From assembly GCF_016584665.1 (NCBI RefSeq), contig NZ_BBJB01000067.1, positions 25,169-89,168 on the forward strand: a stretch of 64,000 nt of DNA. The letters run 5' to 3'. Shown piece by piece: positions 26,041 through 35,501 of the stretch (the stretch's first letter is position 1; each line of letters begins with the position of its first letter). The notes beneath the pieces were generated by a model. That model was not told where the DNA came from. It saw only the letters and a list, made by a program, of their open reading frames with translations, and did no database searches. The DNA comes from Pseudanabaena sp. lw0831 (lineage in GTDB: Bacteria > Cyanobacteriota > Cyanobacteriia > Pseudanabaenales > Pseudanabaenaceae). The position numbers and the translations under genes are program-made.

Positions 26041-27024
26041 TTAGAAGTTCATTTCCGCAGCTTGGACTTTTTCGACTTGCTTCTTCTTCAATACCAACAA
26101 AATTTGGGTAACGATTACAGAAGCAAAGAATGCTAGCAACCACTGAATGCGGCGAGGATCTTGAAGTACGATTTCACCATCATGCTGACCAAAACCACCG
26201 ACATTAGGATTTGTAGTTAGCGGAGAACCAACCCCAACATCACTCCCAGGCTCTACAACAAGTTCAGCACCAGCAGGAACCTTCTCAACGGCAATACTAC
26301 CATCGGTAGTTTGTATAGAGATTTCATAACCACCGTAGATACCTTCATCTTCATTTGGTACGATCGGGCTGATCTGAGTAACTAGACCAGAAACCGAAGA
26401 GTTATATTCGTTGTTATTGCTCTTTTCACCAGTAGGATAAACCTGCCCACGACCACGGTTACCACCAGCACTTACTGAATATTTCAAGAAGTGAATGTTC
26501 TTATCTTTAGCAGGATCGGGAGCAAGTACAGGGAAAACAATTTCCGAATAATCATCACCAGATACTGGCCCAACTAGGACGATATTTTCTTGAGTATCGC
26601 TATAGGGTTGGTAATAGGTGTCCTTGACTTTTTCCTTAAGTTCTTCAGACAAGCGATCTTCAGGAGCAATCTTGAAGCCTTCAGGTAATACTAAAACTGC
26701 ACCAACATTCAAACCTGTTTTACTGCCATCAGCACTTACTTGTTGTTTGGTGTGGTCGTAAGGGAGTTTGATAACGGCTTCAAATACAGTGTCGGGAAGA
26801 ACTGCTTGAGGTAGTTCTAATTCAATCCCTTTTTGGGCTAGGTGACAGTTAGCACAAACGATACGCCCAGTGGCTTCACGAGGATTTTTGTATGCTTCTT
26901 GTGCAAAATAAGGATAAGCGTGAGCAGATTCGGTATTTAATCCAAATAGTAAAGTTAAGCTTGTGAGGATACAAAGACTGACTCCCACAATCAAACGGTT
27001 GGCACGGAACAAAGCTTTTTTCAT
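26041..27024 (-). CDS. petA: Apocytochrome f
   Basis: From ATG 27024 ([10 protein letters not shown]) the precursor has 327 residues; ATG 27036 adds four. A Sec signal ends at AHA before YPYFAQEAY, whose Tyr N-terminus provides the heme axial ligand. The heme-binding CANCH lies in [19 protein letters not shown] and a single C-terminal membrane helix ([21 protein letters not shown]) follows. It is a lumenal c-type cytochrome of the b6f complex, reducing plastocyanin or cytochrome c6. It is in the usual petC-petA operon. Confidence 0.96.
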   Translation of the reverse strand: MKKALFRANRLIVGVSLCILTSLTLLFGLNTESAHAYPYFAQEAYKNPREATGRIVCANCHLAQKGIELELPQAVLPDTVFEAVIKLPYDHTKQQVSADGSKTGLNVGAVLVLPEGFKIAPEDRLSEELKEKVKDTYYQPYSDTQENIVLVGPVSGDDYSEIVFPVLAPDPAKDKNIHFLKYSVSAGGNRGRGQVYPTGEKSNNNEYNSSVSGLVTQISPIVPNEDEGIYGGYEISIQTTDGSIAVEKVPAGAELVVEPGSDVGVGSPLTTNPNVGGFGQHDGEIVLQDPRRIQWLLAFFASVIVTQILLVLKKKQVEKVQAAEMNF

Positions 27025-27063
27025 GTATAAGTTCAAATGTATTTCAAAGACTAATTTGGATCT

Positions 27064-27102
27064 GTTAAGGATAGACGGCGCTCCGCGCCGACTATCCTTA
27101 AC
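27064..27102. repeat. Palindrome between petC and petA (loop tcc)
   Basis: Arms GTTAAGGATAGACGGCGC and complement with one mismatch flank tcc (GC-tcc-GC apex). It sits inside the petC-petA operon, so it could set relative expression of the two genes by partial termination or mRNA end protection. Confidence 0.8.
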
Positions 27103-27110
27103 CCTTTATT

Positions 27111-27650
27111 TTAAGACCACCAAGGCGCTTCGTTGGTGCGGAAGTCAGTTTCTGTCCAAGTGCTAAATTGCACAACATCGTCAGAGACAGTTGTATGGGC
27201 AAGAGCGAGAGATAGTGGCGCAGGACCACGTACAACTTTACCTTCAGCGTTGTACTGAGATCCATGGCAAGGACACATAAATTTGTTTTCGGCAACATTC
27301 CAAGGTACAACGCAACCAAGGTGAGTACAAACTGCGTTTAGTCCATAAGAAGCAATTTCTTTGTTGTCGGTAACGACAATATAAGTGGGGTCGCCTTTGA
27401 GTCCTTGGGCAAGTACGCGATCTCCTGCTTGATGACTAGCTAAGAAAGACGAAGCAACCACATCATTACCAAGAGCATCTTTAGCCGCAACACCACCACC
27501 AGTACCGCCACGTGAAGGTGGTACAAAATAGGCTAGGAAGGGTACAGCTGCACCAAGGGTGGTTACTGCCGCAGCCCCCCCTAAAATTAAGTTCATAAAT
27601 TGGCGACGACCCATGCTGGGGACATCGGCGGATGCAGAAGCTTGACTCAT
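27111..27650 (-). CDS. petC: Rieske iron-sulfur protein of cytochrome b6f
   Basis: The 179-residue protein has an N-terminal twin-Arg-like GRRQFMN followed by one hydrophobic helix ([22 protein letters not shown]), a flexible glycine hinge ([10 protein letters not shown]) and the [2Fe-2S] motifs CTHLGC and CPCHGSQYN. It is the high-potential carrier between plastoquinol and cytochrome f. Confidence 0.96.
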   Translation of the reverse strand: MSQASASADVPSMGRRQFMNLILGGAAAVTTLGAAVPFLAYFVPPSRGGTGGGVAAKDALGNDVVASSFLASHQAGDRVLAQGLKGDPTYIVVTDNKEIASYGLNAVCTHLGCVVPWNVAENKFMCPCHGSQYNAEGKVVRGPAPLSLALAHTTVSDDVVQFSTWTETDFRTNEAPWWS

Positions 27651-27823
27651 AAATTTGACTAAGGATTTGATTGAGAAATATTACGTTTTATATATCGCTT
27701 CCTACCATGATATCGACAATCTTTGGACATCTCTCTAGTTGTTTTGCAACGAAATGTTAAGCTTCGTGATTTTAGAGAATATTGTTAAGCTTAACGTCAG
27801 TTCTGTTTAAGTTTTTTGGGTTA

Positions 27824-27852
27824 AGAGAGGTTACGCTAAGCGTAACCTCTCT
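27824..27852. repeat. 13-bp palindrome, loop taa, in the petC/kinase divergent region
   Basis: AGAGAGGTTACGC-taa-GCGTAACCTCTCT; the GC-taa-GC apex marks it as a short member of the palindrome family. It is 42 bp before the kinase start. Confidence 0.75.
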
Positions 27853-27893
27853 CAAAACTAGTTATAAATTTTCAGAGACATGATTATGCCCGT

Positions 27894-29633
27894 ATGAATG
27901 AAAAATCCACCTCACAGTTCTCTAAATATCGGATCTTGGGTTTAGTTGGCAGGGGGCAATTTGGCAAGGTTTTGTGTGCGCGGATGCGAGATACAGGTAA
28001 ATTGGTCGCGCTTAAGGAACTAGAGCACAAGCGATTTCCCACTAGTAAGCTCTTACGCGAACTGCGTTTTTTGTTGACTTTACAGCATGAAAATATTGTT
28101 ACTTGCACTGCACTTATGCATCACCAAAATTATCGCTATTTAGTGATGGACTACTGTGAGGGCGGGACATTAAGGGATCTAATGAACCACAGCAAGACAT
28201 TATCAGTGCAGCAATGCTTAGATTTAATTAATGAGATTCTGCTGGGCTTAGAACATGCCCATGGGGAAAATATTATTCATTGCGATATCAAACCTGAAAA
28301 TGTATTGCTAAAAATTACATCTAAGGGATGGCAAGCAAAAATTTCCGATTTTGGGATTGCTCGGCTCAGTCAAGAAATAGGAACTGATAGCAACAATACT
28401 GGTTCACCAGGATATATGGCTCCTGAACGTTTTTATGGTCAGTTTTCGGCAGGATCAGATCTTTATGCAGTTGGGATTATTTTGTATGAGCTTTTAGTTG
28501 GTAAGCGTCCTTTTTCAGGAATGCCCACTGAATTAATGAATGCTCATTTAAATCATCGGATCATTATTCCCGATCGCTTGCCCCAATCGCTTGCCAAGAT
28601 TATTACAAAATCACTCGAAAAACTACCAAAGCGCCGATACACTTCAGCCCAAGAGATGCGGCAGGATTTAGCGGCACTTCGTACTGAAGATTTTAGCCAG
28701 ATTAAAACGGGGCTTGATGCCGAGAGTTGTGCGACAGTTTTCTTTTCTCAAAAGTCCCAACATTTCGCTCAGAAACAAATAGATGCAAAAATTATTGGGC
28801 TAGTTGGCGCAGAAAAATCTCGTTTTTATAGCACTTCCAGTTTTCTTTTGCATTGGCATAGTTTGAGCCTTGATCAATCAGAACAAGTCGCTAAATCTGA
28901 ATATGAGATTGAGGCGATCGCTTTTGCCCGTAAGACTTTATTTGTGATTACCAATCGAGCAATCTATCAGTTTGGTCAAGGCAAGCCAAAATCTTTACAT
29001 CATTCAGTGCAACCTTTTAAATGGGCAATTTCTCCCAATGGCGACTGGTTTGCAATATCTACGGGTAAACAATTAGAAATCCGAAATTTAGTCTATAACC
29101 GAGCTATGCGCTTGGAGTTTGCCACTAGAGACTTAATCTGCATTATTGCCTTCGATCAACATCATTTGTTAGCGATCGCAAATAAGCCAGAAACTAATGA
29201 AAGTCGGGCAATCGTCATTTCTCGACGCTGTAATGTTATGTATCGATTAGCTTTGCCCGTAGAGATCGCTTCTGGGATTGCGACATTTACTCACAATCGC
29301 GTACTTTTGCTAGAAGCTGGTAATCATAAAAATATCTTTTTGCTCGATCTCACTCCTTATCGACTTATAAGGATTCCCCTAGGATACGAAGCCTTACTTA
29401 TGGTGGCAACGCCTTGGGGATATGCGATTACGGCAAATTACAATGATGATCAGACAATTTTGATGTTGTTAGATTTGCGCGGTAATAATATTAATAACTT
29501 GATTATTGATGGTGAAGTGACAGCGATCGCGCCAGTTGATAGTAATTTATTAGCGATCGCTACTTCAGAAATATCTGGTTATATGCTATATGCCATCAAT
29601 CTTAAAAAGCTAGAAATTGATCTTGTCTTTTAA
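27894..29633 (+). CDS. Ser/Thr protein kinase with C-terminal propeller-like domain
   Basis: The kinase domain spans about residues 10-270: VGRGQFGKV, catalytic Lys41 in VALKELEHK, IIHCDIKPENVLL, ISDFGIARL and SPGYMAPERF. The catalytic loop reads HCD instead of HRD, so activation-loop control differs. Residues about 320-579 form repeating hydrophobic strands (FAISTGKQLEIRNL, LLAIANK, LLAIATSEISGY) that suggest a degenerate WD40-like propeller used as a sensor or scaffold. There is no membrane segment. Substrate unknown. Confidence 0.85.
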   Translation: MNEKSTSQFSKYRILGLVGRGQFGKVLCARMRDTGKLVALKELEHKRFPTSKLLRELRFLLTLQHENIVTCTALMHHQNYRYLVMDYCEGGTLRDLMNHSKTLSVQQCLDLINEILLGLEHAHGENIIHCDIKPENVLLKITSKGWQAKISDFGIARLSQEIGTDSNNTGSPGYMAPERFYGQFSAGSDLYAVGIILYELLVGKRPFSGMPTELMNAHLNHRIIIPDRLPQSLAKIITKSLEKLPKRRYTSAQEMRQDLAALRTEDFSQIKTGLDAESCATVFFSQKSQHFAQKQIDAKIIGLVGAEKSRFYSTSSFLLHWHSLSLDQSEQVAKSEYEIEAIAFARKTLFVITNRAIYQFGQGKPKSLHHSVQPFKWAISPNGDWFAISTGKQLEIRNLVYNRAMRLEFATRDLICIIAFDQHHLLAIANKPETNESRAIVISRRCNVMYRLALPVEIASGIATFTHNRVLLLEAGNHKNIFLLDLTPYRLIRIPLGYEALLMVATPWGYAITANYNDDQTILMLLDLRGNNINNLIIDGEVTAIAPVDSNLLAIATSEISGYMLYAINLKKLEIDLVF

Positions 29634-29637
29634 ACCC

Positions 29638-29668
29638 AAAAAAGGCGGCGCTCTGCGCCGCCTTTTTT
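29638..29668. terminator. Bidirectional terminator between kinase and RNase E genes
   Basis: AAAAAAGGCGGCGC-tct-GCGCCGCCTTTTTT separates two convergent genes and has A/T runs on both sides. The apex reads GC-tct-GC. Confidence 0.9.
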
Positions 29669-31940
29669 AGATTTGTGAAGCGGAGGATCGCTTACGTCGT
29701 GAAGCTTCAGGAGATTGAATTGGCACAAATTCTTTGGAAGCTTCTGACGGCTCACCTCTTAGATCAGAATTCTCATCCGTATCTGTTGACTCAAGTGGCT
29801 GCGCCCGATTCACCCTCAAAATTACTCCGTTAGAAGTGCCATTAGCCTTGACAGGGCTAACGACTGGAATACTGGCGACCACTTCAGATGGCAACTCGGT
29901 AATTTCTGGCTCTGCAAATCTTTCCGCAAAGTCATCTTCTTGAGCTTCTGCCGAATTACTTGTTTCAGTGTTTGAATCAAATTCTGATTCTGCGCTTGAT
30001 TCATGATTTGATTCGGCACTTGATCGCAGGTTACCCATGCTATTCGCAATCTTAGGAGCCTGACCTGGCAAAGCAACTGTCACAATTACGTTACGAGGAT
30101 CTTTAACCTCGCGATCTAGCAGTACCAGAGGAGAAACGCCGATTAGTGAATAGACATCTTGCTCTTCTTCAGTCATCTCCACCACAATTAACTCTGGTGG
30201 CTCAATGACTTTGGTGCGAATTTCGCGCTTACTAGGACGCTCAGGTAAATTTTCAGCAGTAACTACAGGTACATCATCAGTTACTTCAACCAATTCTTCG
30301 CTCGGCTCAGCGATCGCCTTAGCTACAGGAATATTGCTAGCAATGCTAGGCAAAGACAATTTAGCTGGAACTGACCGATCAACTACAATTTCACGTTCAA
30401 TGCGTGGCTCAAAACGTGGCTCAATCAGCGGTTCAATGCGCGGCTCAAAGCGCGATCGCACATCTACGGCAGGAGCAACTTTTTCTGGCTCACGAGACTC
30501 GCGTGAATCCTTGTTAAGCATCGCCCGTTTACCGCGTCTACGCAAATTCCCACGCTCTTGATAGCTCGGATGGTTTACCAAATTAGGTTCCAGCCCACCA
30601 CCCAAATCAGAATCCCCATCTTCATACTCAGAGGTAAAATCAAGCTGATTAGATTGCTTCGATTCCCAAGTCCGTGATGTCGCATCAACAGGTTGTCCTG
30701 CTGCTTCCCCAGGTAAATGCATTAAATGTCCTAAGCCACCACAGGTAGAGCAAGGACGACCAAACAATTCATAGATGCTTTGACCTTGACGCTTACGTGT
30801 CAGCTCCACTAGCCCCAACTCCGTAAGCTGAGCAATTTGAGGACGAGATTTGTCCGATTTCAAAGATTTATTAAAATGTTCAAGGAGCTGTAATTGATCG
30901 CGGCGAGTGTCCATATCAATGAAGTCCACCACAATTACGCCAGCAATATTTCGTAGACGCACTTGACGAGCAATCTCTACAGCAGCTTCACAGTTTGTCC
31001 ACAGCACCGTCTCGCGGGAGGTTTGGGACTTGGTAAATGAGCCAGAGTTAACATCAATTACGGTTAAGGCTTCAGTTGGCTCAATAATAATGTAGCCGCC
31101 ACTGGGCAGATCGACTCTAGGCTTGAGTGCCTCACGAATGCCAGCATTAACACGAAAGTATTCTAAAATTGGTGTGCGTTCACGATGGTGATCCAACATC
31201 AAACCGCTAGGAATTTTGCCGTCACCCCAGCCCAGCAAATGTTGTTTAATGCGGCGTAGACCATCACTAGTATCGGTAACGATCCGATTAACTTCAGTGC
31301 TATACAGGTCTCGTAAAACCCGTTGGACAAAATCTCGTTCGCGATCGAGCAAAGTCGGCTGGCGCGTAGTGGCGACATCTTGCTGAATGCCTTCCCACTG
31401 GCGTTGCAAATTATCGAGATCTTCAATAATCTGCTCCTCAGGCATTCCGTCTGCCTCAGTGCGTACCAGAATACCCATACCCGCTGGTTTAACCAAAATG
31501 GCAAGGGCGCGCAGACGATTACGCTCCGCCTCACTGCGAATGCGGCGGGATAGGTTTACGCCACGACCAAAGGGCAATAGCACTACATAGCGACCTGGTA
31601 AGGAGATATTTCCAGTTAAGCGGGGACCTTTGTTACCCGTTGGCTCTTTCATTACCTGCACAAGCACACGCTGTTGCGGTACGACTAGATCGCTGATTGA
31701 ACCAGACGATCGCCGCATTTTCAAAGGACCAAGGTCAGTGATGTGAATAAACCCATTGCGATCGCCGTCACCAATATTTACAAACGCCGCATCAATACTA
31801 GTTAAAACATTTTCGACAACGCCCAAGTAAACATCCCCAACTTGGTGAGTTCCTGCGGCAACAACAATTTCTTCAATTTGATCTTCGCTAAATACAGCAG
31901 CAATTCGATACTGCTCGGCAATAATTATTTGCTTTGGCAT
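29667..31940 (-). CDS. rne: Ribonuclease E/G family endoribonuclease
   Basis: The 757-residue protein has the catalytic half of RNase E: S1 domain (VGDVYLGVVENVLTSIDAAFVNIGDGDRNGFIH), RNase H-like region, DNase I-like VIDVNSGSF and VVDFIDMDTRRDQ with the Mg-binding Asp residues, and the zinc-link CSTCGGLGH at about residue 400. The C-terminal ~330 residues are disordered, Arg/Glu rich, and include a GNLRRRGKRAML patch like the conserved PNPase/RNA-binding patches of cyanobacterial RNase E. It controls mRNA decay. Confidence 0.94.
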   Translation of the reverse strand: MPKQIIIAEQYRIAAVFSEDQIEEIVVAAGTHQVGDVYLGVVENVLTSIDAAFVNIGDGDRNGFIHITDLGPLKMRRSSGSISDLVVPQQRVLVQVMKEPTGNKGPRLTGNISLPGRYVVLLPFGRGVNLSRRIRSEAERNRLRALAILVKPAGMGILVRTEADGMPEEQIIEDLDNLQRQWEGIQQDVATTRQPTLLDRERDFVQRVLRDLYSTEVNRIVTDTSDGLRRIKQHLLGWGDGKIPSGLMLDHHRERTPILEYFRVNAGIREALKPRVDLPSGGYIIIEPTEALTVIDVNSGSFTKSQTSRETVLWTNCEAAVEIARQVRLRNIAGVIVVDFIDMDTRRDQLQLLEHFNKSLKSDKSRPQIAQLTELGLVELTRKRQGQSIYELFGRPCSTCGGLGHLMHLPGEAAGQPVDATSRTWESKQSNQLDFTSEYEDGDSDLGGGLEPNLVNHPSYQERGNLRRRGKRAMLNKDSRESREPEKVAPAVDVRSRFEPRIEPLIEPRFEPRIEREIVVDRSVPAKLSLPSIASNIPVAKAIAEPSEELVEVTDDVPVVTAENLPERPSKREIRTKVIEPPELIVVEMTEEEQDVYSLIGVSPLVLLDREVKDPRNVIVTVALPGQAPKIANSMGNLRSSAESNHESSAESEFDSNTETSNSAEAQEDDFAERFAEPEITELPSEVVASIPVVSPVKANGTSNGVILRVNRAQPLESTDTDENSDLRGEPSEASKEFVPIQSPEASRRKRSSASQI

Positions 31941-32052
31941 TCAATTTCCTCAGAATTTCTTCGATTCAAAAGAGCCAGCCTAAGAACTTAACTGAAAAAA
32001 TTTTTTCTAAACTTCATATAAAAATATTAAAAAAAACATCTTTCAAACCCTT
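31941..32052 (-). promoter_or_regulatory. U-rich 5' leader of rne
   Basis: Read on the minus strand, the bases before the RNase E start contain long U-runs (TTTTTTTTAATATTTTTATA and AAAAAATTTTTT). Cyanobacterial and enterobacterial rne mRNAs are autoregulated by cleavage in U-rich leaders; this stretch is a candidate, from composition alone. Confidence 0.4.
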
Positions 32053-32160
32053 TATTTAAGTAAATCGGCATAATTAAAACTTAGAATCAAAACCTATGAT
32101 GCCCGCTGCGCGAACGGCACAGGTTTTGTTTTTTTATATTTAATTGCGCCTACTTAAATA
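32053..32160. repeat. MITE-like element B, copy 2
   Basis: Ends TATTTAAGTA...CGGCATAATTAAA and, reversed, TATTTAAGTA...GCGCAATTAAA match copies at 6065 and 62754. The interior hairpin has AAAACCT/AGGTTTT arms but a decayed, less G+C-rich centre. Confidence 0.7.
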
Positions 32161-32663
32161 GACTCAAAGAGTCTTTATAGGGGCTTCACAACAGAACATA
32201 CCAATAACGAAAACAAGAAAAAAATTTCGATTGCAACCTGTCTCTATCGTCAACCAACTACTTAGCTATGTACCGAAGCTAGTAATTAGTCGCTGTGCCT
32301 GCTCTGACATCACGATAACGAGACATATTGCTTTGTATGGAAAATTGGTGGGGTTTCGTTAAAAGAATTAAGTTATTTCTTAGACTGGCTTTTATTAGAC
32401 TATCTAAAAGGTGCTTACACCATTTGCCTAAAGCATTCAGCCTGTAGGTAAAACAGCGTACTTGATGATTCAAGTTTATGATTATGGTTTGTAAGCTCGA
32501 TCGCTTAACTAGCAGCTAGATGCGTTTTAGCTAACAGCCAGCTTAAGCCTATCGTAGTATTATAGCGCAGCATTGAGCGTTACATTTTCTTAATAGTGTT
32601 TTAATATTGATAGTTGTGTCAGGGATAAGGCGCAGCCGTATCCCAAAACTTAAAGTGAAGAAA
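32161..32663. other. 500-bp region without recognisable gene
   Basis: The stretch upstream of the divergent histidine-phosphatase and rne genes has no convincing ORF; a 64-codon minus-strand frame at 32279-32473 lacks a ribosome site and any family resemblance. One stem-loop, GGGATAAGGC-gca-GCCGTATCCC (about 32621-32644, one mismatch), has a GC-gca-GC apex. A long rne leader or a small RNA could lie here but nothing proves it. Confidence 0.5.
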
Positions 32664-32677
32664 ATGAGGGTAAGGTT

Positions 32678-34024
32678 CTGAGTACGCGAGTAGTTATCGT
32701 CCGTCACGGTGAGAGTAATTTCAACATCCTTAGTAAAATCCAAGGTAGGGGTAATTATGATCGCCCAGAATTGCAGTCTGTCTTGACCGATAAGGGCAAA
32801 CAGCAAGCTAAGCTAGCGGGAAAAGCTCTGGCAAGTCTTAGTATTGATGTTGCCTATGCTAGCCCTTTAGTCCGCGCTCAGCATACCGCCAGACTCATTT
32901 TGTCTGAAAATTTTAATCCTCCTGAGTTAATTACCACTGAAGATTTATTAGAGATTGATCTTAGCGAGTGGGAATCGATGATCGCTCATGATGTCAAAGA
33001 ACAGTTCCCTGAGAAATATTATCTCTGGCAAAACGAGCCAGAAAAATTTCAGTTAGGCGATCGCTACCCAATTCTCGACTTATTTGAACAAGCCAAAACT
33101 CTATGGTCAGAAATTTTACCTAAACACCAAGGTAAAACTATTTTACTAGTGGGGCACAGTGGTATTAATCGCGCTTTAATTTGTGCAGCGATCGGTATTC
33201 CCGTTAGCCTCTATCACAATATTCAGCAAGTCAACTGCGCTATTAGTATCCTTAATTTTCAAGGTGCAAGCATCGCTGACGGGGTACAACTTGAATCCCT
33301 CAATCTCGCCAGCCATCTTGAGGATATTTCAGGCTCACCATTACCTGCTGTTAAGAAAAATCACAACGGGCCACGTTTATTGCTAGTCCGTCACGGTGAA
33401 ACTGAGTGGAATCGCCAAAAACGTTTTCAAGGACAAATCGATGTGCCACTTAATAATAATGGTCATGCTCAAGCTAGACGCGCCAGTGAATTTCTAGCAA
33501 AAGTTAAAATCGATAAAGCCTTTAGCAGCCCCATGTTGCGACCTAAAGATACTGCTTTAGAAATTTTAAACAAGCATCCCCAGATCAAGCTTGAGCTTTT
33601 TGATGAACTCAAAGAAATTTCCCATGGCTTATGGGAGGGCAAATTTGAGCATGAAATCGAGGCTGAGTTTGCGGGGCAACTAGCTCTCTGGCAAGCTCAG
33701 CCCGAAACCGTACAAATGCCTGAGGGCGAGAATTTGCAAGAGGTATGGGATCGGGTAGCGATCGTTTGGCAAAAAATTGTCGATTCAGTTCCTGCTGGTG
33801 AAACTGCTTTAGTTGTCGCCCATGATGCTGTAAACAAAGCGATTCTTTGTCTATTATTTGACTTTACACCTGAACAATTTTGGGTCTTTAAGCAAGGAAA
33901 TGGTGGAGTAAGTGTAATCGATTATCCTCAAGGTGCAAAGGGTTCTCCAGTTCTACAGTCTGGGAATATTACCACTCACCTATCTGAAGGAGTACTCGAT
34001 CGCACTGCTGCAGGAGCTCTTTAA
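32678..34024 (+). CDS. Double-domain histidine phosphatase (PGAM-like), apparent CTG start
   Basis: Two phosphoglycerate-mutase-like domains are fused in 448 residues. The first holds VVIVRHGESNFN right at the N-terminus and the second LLLVRHGETEWNRQKRFQGQIDVPLNNNG after about residue 226; VGHSG and VAHDA supply the second catalytic His. The first ATG/GTG/TTG-type codon in frame is TTG 32771, which would delete the first RHGE motif. CTG 32678, preceded by GAGGG with seven bases between, restores the known N-terminus of this cyanobacterial family. Phosphoserine or sugar-phosphate substrates are possible. Confidence 0.85.
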   Translation: MSTRVVIVRHGESNFNILSKIQGRGNYDRPELQSVLTDKGKQQAKLAGKALASLSIDVAYASPLVRAQHTARLILSENFNPPELITTEDLLEIDLSEWESMIAHDVKEQFPEKYYLWQNEPEKFQLGDRYPILDLFEQAKTLWSEILPKHQGKTILLVGHSGINRALICAAIGIPVSLYHNIQQVNCAISILNFQGASIADGVQLESLNLASHLEDISGSPLPAVKKNHNGPRLLLVRHGETEWNRQKRFQGQIDVPLNNNGHAQARRASEFLAKVKIDKAFSSPMLRPKDTALEILNKHPQIKLELFDELKEISHGLWEGKFEHEIEAEFAGQLALWQAQPETVQMPEGENLQEVWDRVAIVWQKIVDSVPAGETALVVAHDAVNKAILCLLFDFTPEQFWVFKQGNGGVSVIDYPQGAKGSPVLQSGNITTHLSEGVLDRTAAGAL

Positions 34025-34026
34025 AT

Positions 34027-34081
34027 AAAATTGGTTTTGAAGAAAGTCCGCCGCCAGCGGACTTTCTTCAAAACCAATTTT
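34027..34081. repeat. 25-bp palindrome after the histidine phosphatase gene
   Basis: Arms start AAAATTGGTTTTGAAGAAAG and end TCCGC with a five-base centre cgcca. It begins two bases after the stop codon and probably terminates the gene. Confidence 0.85.
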
Positions 34082-34197
34082 CATGATGAGAATTGCTGGT
34101 TTCATTTACCTCAAACTGAAGAGAGACGCATTTTCTGCTAATTTGGTGTAAAGGATTTTTCTTAGTATCTTGTTTTAGTATTCGGAGTTTAAATAAA

Positions 34198-34386
34198 GTG
34201 ACTATTCTATTCCAACTTTTATTGGCTGCTTTTGTATTGTTTTCCTTCGTTTTGGTGATTGGTGTACCTGTAGCTTACGCATCCCCTAGCTCTTGGAACC
34301 AAACAAAGCCACTTTTATTTCTTGGCTCTCTAATTTGGTTAGCATTCGTAATTGTCATCGGCATTTTGAACGCTTTTGTAGCTTAG
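34198..34386 (+). CDS. psbZ: Photosystem II protein Z (Ycf9)
   Basis: The 62-residue protein has two membrane helices around the conserved [16 protein letters not shown] loop and ends in [10 protein letters not shown], as in PsbZ. It stabilises PSII-antenna contacts. It starts at GTG 34198; no ATG is in frame before it. psbZ next to ribH is a common cyanobacterial order. Confidence 0.95.
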   Translation: MTILFQLLLAAFVLFSFVLVIGVPVAYASPSSWNQTKPLLFLGSLIWLAFVIVIGILNAFVA

Positions 34387-34408
34387 ATCTAGCTAATAAA
34401 CTTATAAC

Positions 34409-34449
34409 AAACTCCCAAAAGCCTTGCTGAGCAAAGTTTTTGGGAGTTT
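34409..34449 (+). terminator. Terminator after psbZ
   Basis: AAACTCCCAAAA pairs with TTTTGGGAGTTT across an inner GCCTTGCTGAGCAAAGT stem. It follows the psbZ stop codon by about 23 bp. Confidence 0.8.
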
Positions 34450-34491
34450 CTCCTTTGATTAATCATTTGAAAATCGCTATAAATTAATTCT

Positions 34492-34980
34492 ATGACCGTT
34501 TTTGAAGGTAGCTTTACTAATACAGACAGTTTGCGCTTTGCGATCGTCGTAGCGCGGTTTAATGACCTGATCGTCGGTAAGCTTCTGCAAGGATGTCAAG
34601 ATTCGCTTCTGCGACATGGTGTTGATGTCTCGGAGACGGGCAGCCAAGTTGATTATGCTTGGGTTCCTGGGAGCCTCGAAATCTCGATGGTCGCAAAAGA
34701 ATTAGCAACTTCGGGTCGTTATGACGCGATCATTTGCCTAGGAGCAGTCATTCGCGGGGATACCCCACATTTTGACTATGTGGCGAATGAGGTTTCTAAA
34801 GGTGTAGCCGCAACCTCTTTTCAGACTGGTGTACCGATTATTTTTGGGGTGTTAACCACTGACACGATGCAGCAAGCTCTAGAACGCGCTGGCATCAAAG
34901 GTAATAAGGGATGGGAGTTTGGCATGGGTGCGATCGAGATGGCAAACCTCATGCGTCAAATTCGCAGCAAATCTGCCTAA
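34492..34980 (+). CDS. ribH: 6,7-dimethyl-8-ribityllumazine synthase
   Basis: The 162-residue protein shows the RibH pattern [40 protein letters not shown] and [16 protein letters not shown] with the catalytic His in TPHF. It condenses the ribityl-uracil with dihydroxybutanone phosphate in riboflavin synthesis, usually as a 60-mer or pentamer. Start at ATG 34492. Confidence 0.95.
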   Translation: MTVFEGSFTNTDSLRFAIVVARFNDLIVGKLLQGCQDSLLRHGVDVSETGSQVDYAWVPGSLEISMVAKELATSGRYDAIICLGAVIRGDTPHFDYVANEVSKGVAATSFQTGVPIIFGVLTTDTMQQALERAGIKGNKGWEFGMGAIEMANLMRQIRSKSA

Positions 34981-35034
34981 AAACTTAAACAATCTATAGG
35001 GTGAAGCTAAAATATTGCTTGATAGACAAAAGTA

Positions 35035-35220
35035 ATGGGCAAGAAAAACCATGAAAAATCTATTAGATCTCTTAATCAAAGAATTGATGAACACAAAGTG
35101 AAAATTATTAGGGAGTTAGAAAAAGACTATCCCGATCAAGGATTAATCCGTCACTGGCAAACAGAGATTCGCGCCTTTGAAAAAGGCATTGAGAAGGCAA
35201 CTAAAAGATTAGGGAGATAA
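35035..35220 (+). CDS. Small basic protein, 61 aa, unknown
   Basis: MGKKNHEKSIRSLNQRIDEH and what follows form one amphipathic charged helix rich in Lys, Glu and Arg with a HWQTEIRAFEKGIEKA segment. Family not recognised. It ends two bases before the next ATG, so the two small genes form a coupled pair. Stable coding-type sequence but no function can be proposed. Confidence 0.65.
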   Translation: MGKKNHEKSIRSLNQRIDEHKVKIIRELEKDYPDQGLIRHWQTEIRAFEKGIEKATKRLGR

Positions 35221-35222
35221 AT

Positions 35223-35498
35223 ATGCAGGTTACAGATTTACCAGTAGATAGCCTACCTACATATCGACCAATATCGATTAAAGATCGCACATTAAACACA
35301 TTAATCTCAGAATTGGGAATCGAATGCCAAAGAGCGATCACACTTATCCATCAGCTTCAATTACCAAATCTAAGTGATAGTCAGCTTGTTGATGTTTTAG
35401 CAGAATTAAACGCTTCAGCAATTCACTTACATGCTCATTGTGGTGATGATTTTCAGGATCTAATTGCCGATGAGTTAGAAAATATTTCTAGTGAATAA
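35223..35498 (+). CDS. Small acidic protein, 91 aa, unknown
   Basis: The protein starts MQVTDLPVDSLPTYRPISIK and continues as a helical, acidic sequence (LSDSQLVDVLAELNASAIHLH... DELENISSE). The opposite charge to the 61-aa product upstream and the two-base spacing suggest the two proteins interact; a small toxin-antitoxin-like pair is one option but there is no family match. Its 3' end nearly touches the convergent Rrf2 gene. Confidence 0.65.
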   Translation: MQVTDLPVDSLPTYRPISIKDRTLNTLISELGIECQRAITLIHQLQLPNLSDSQLVDVLAELNASAIHLHAHCGDDFQDLIADELENISSE

Positions 35499-35501
35499 GA
35501 T

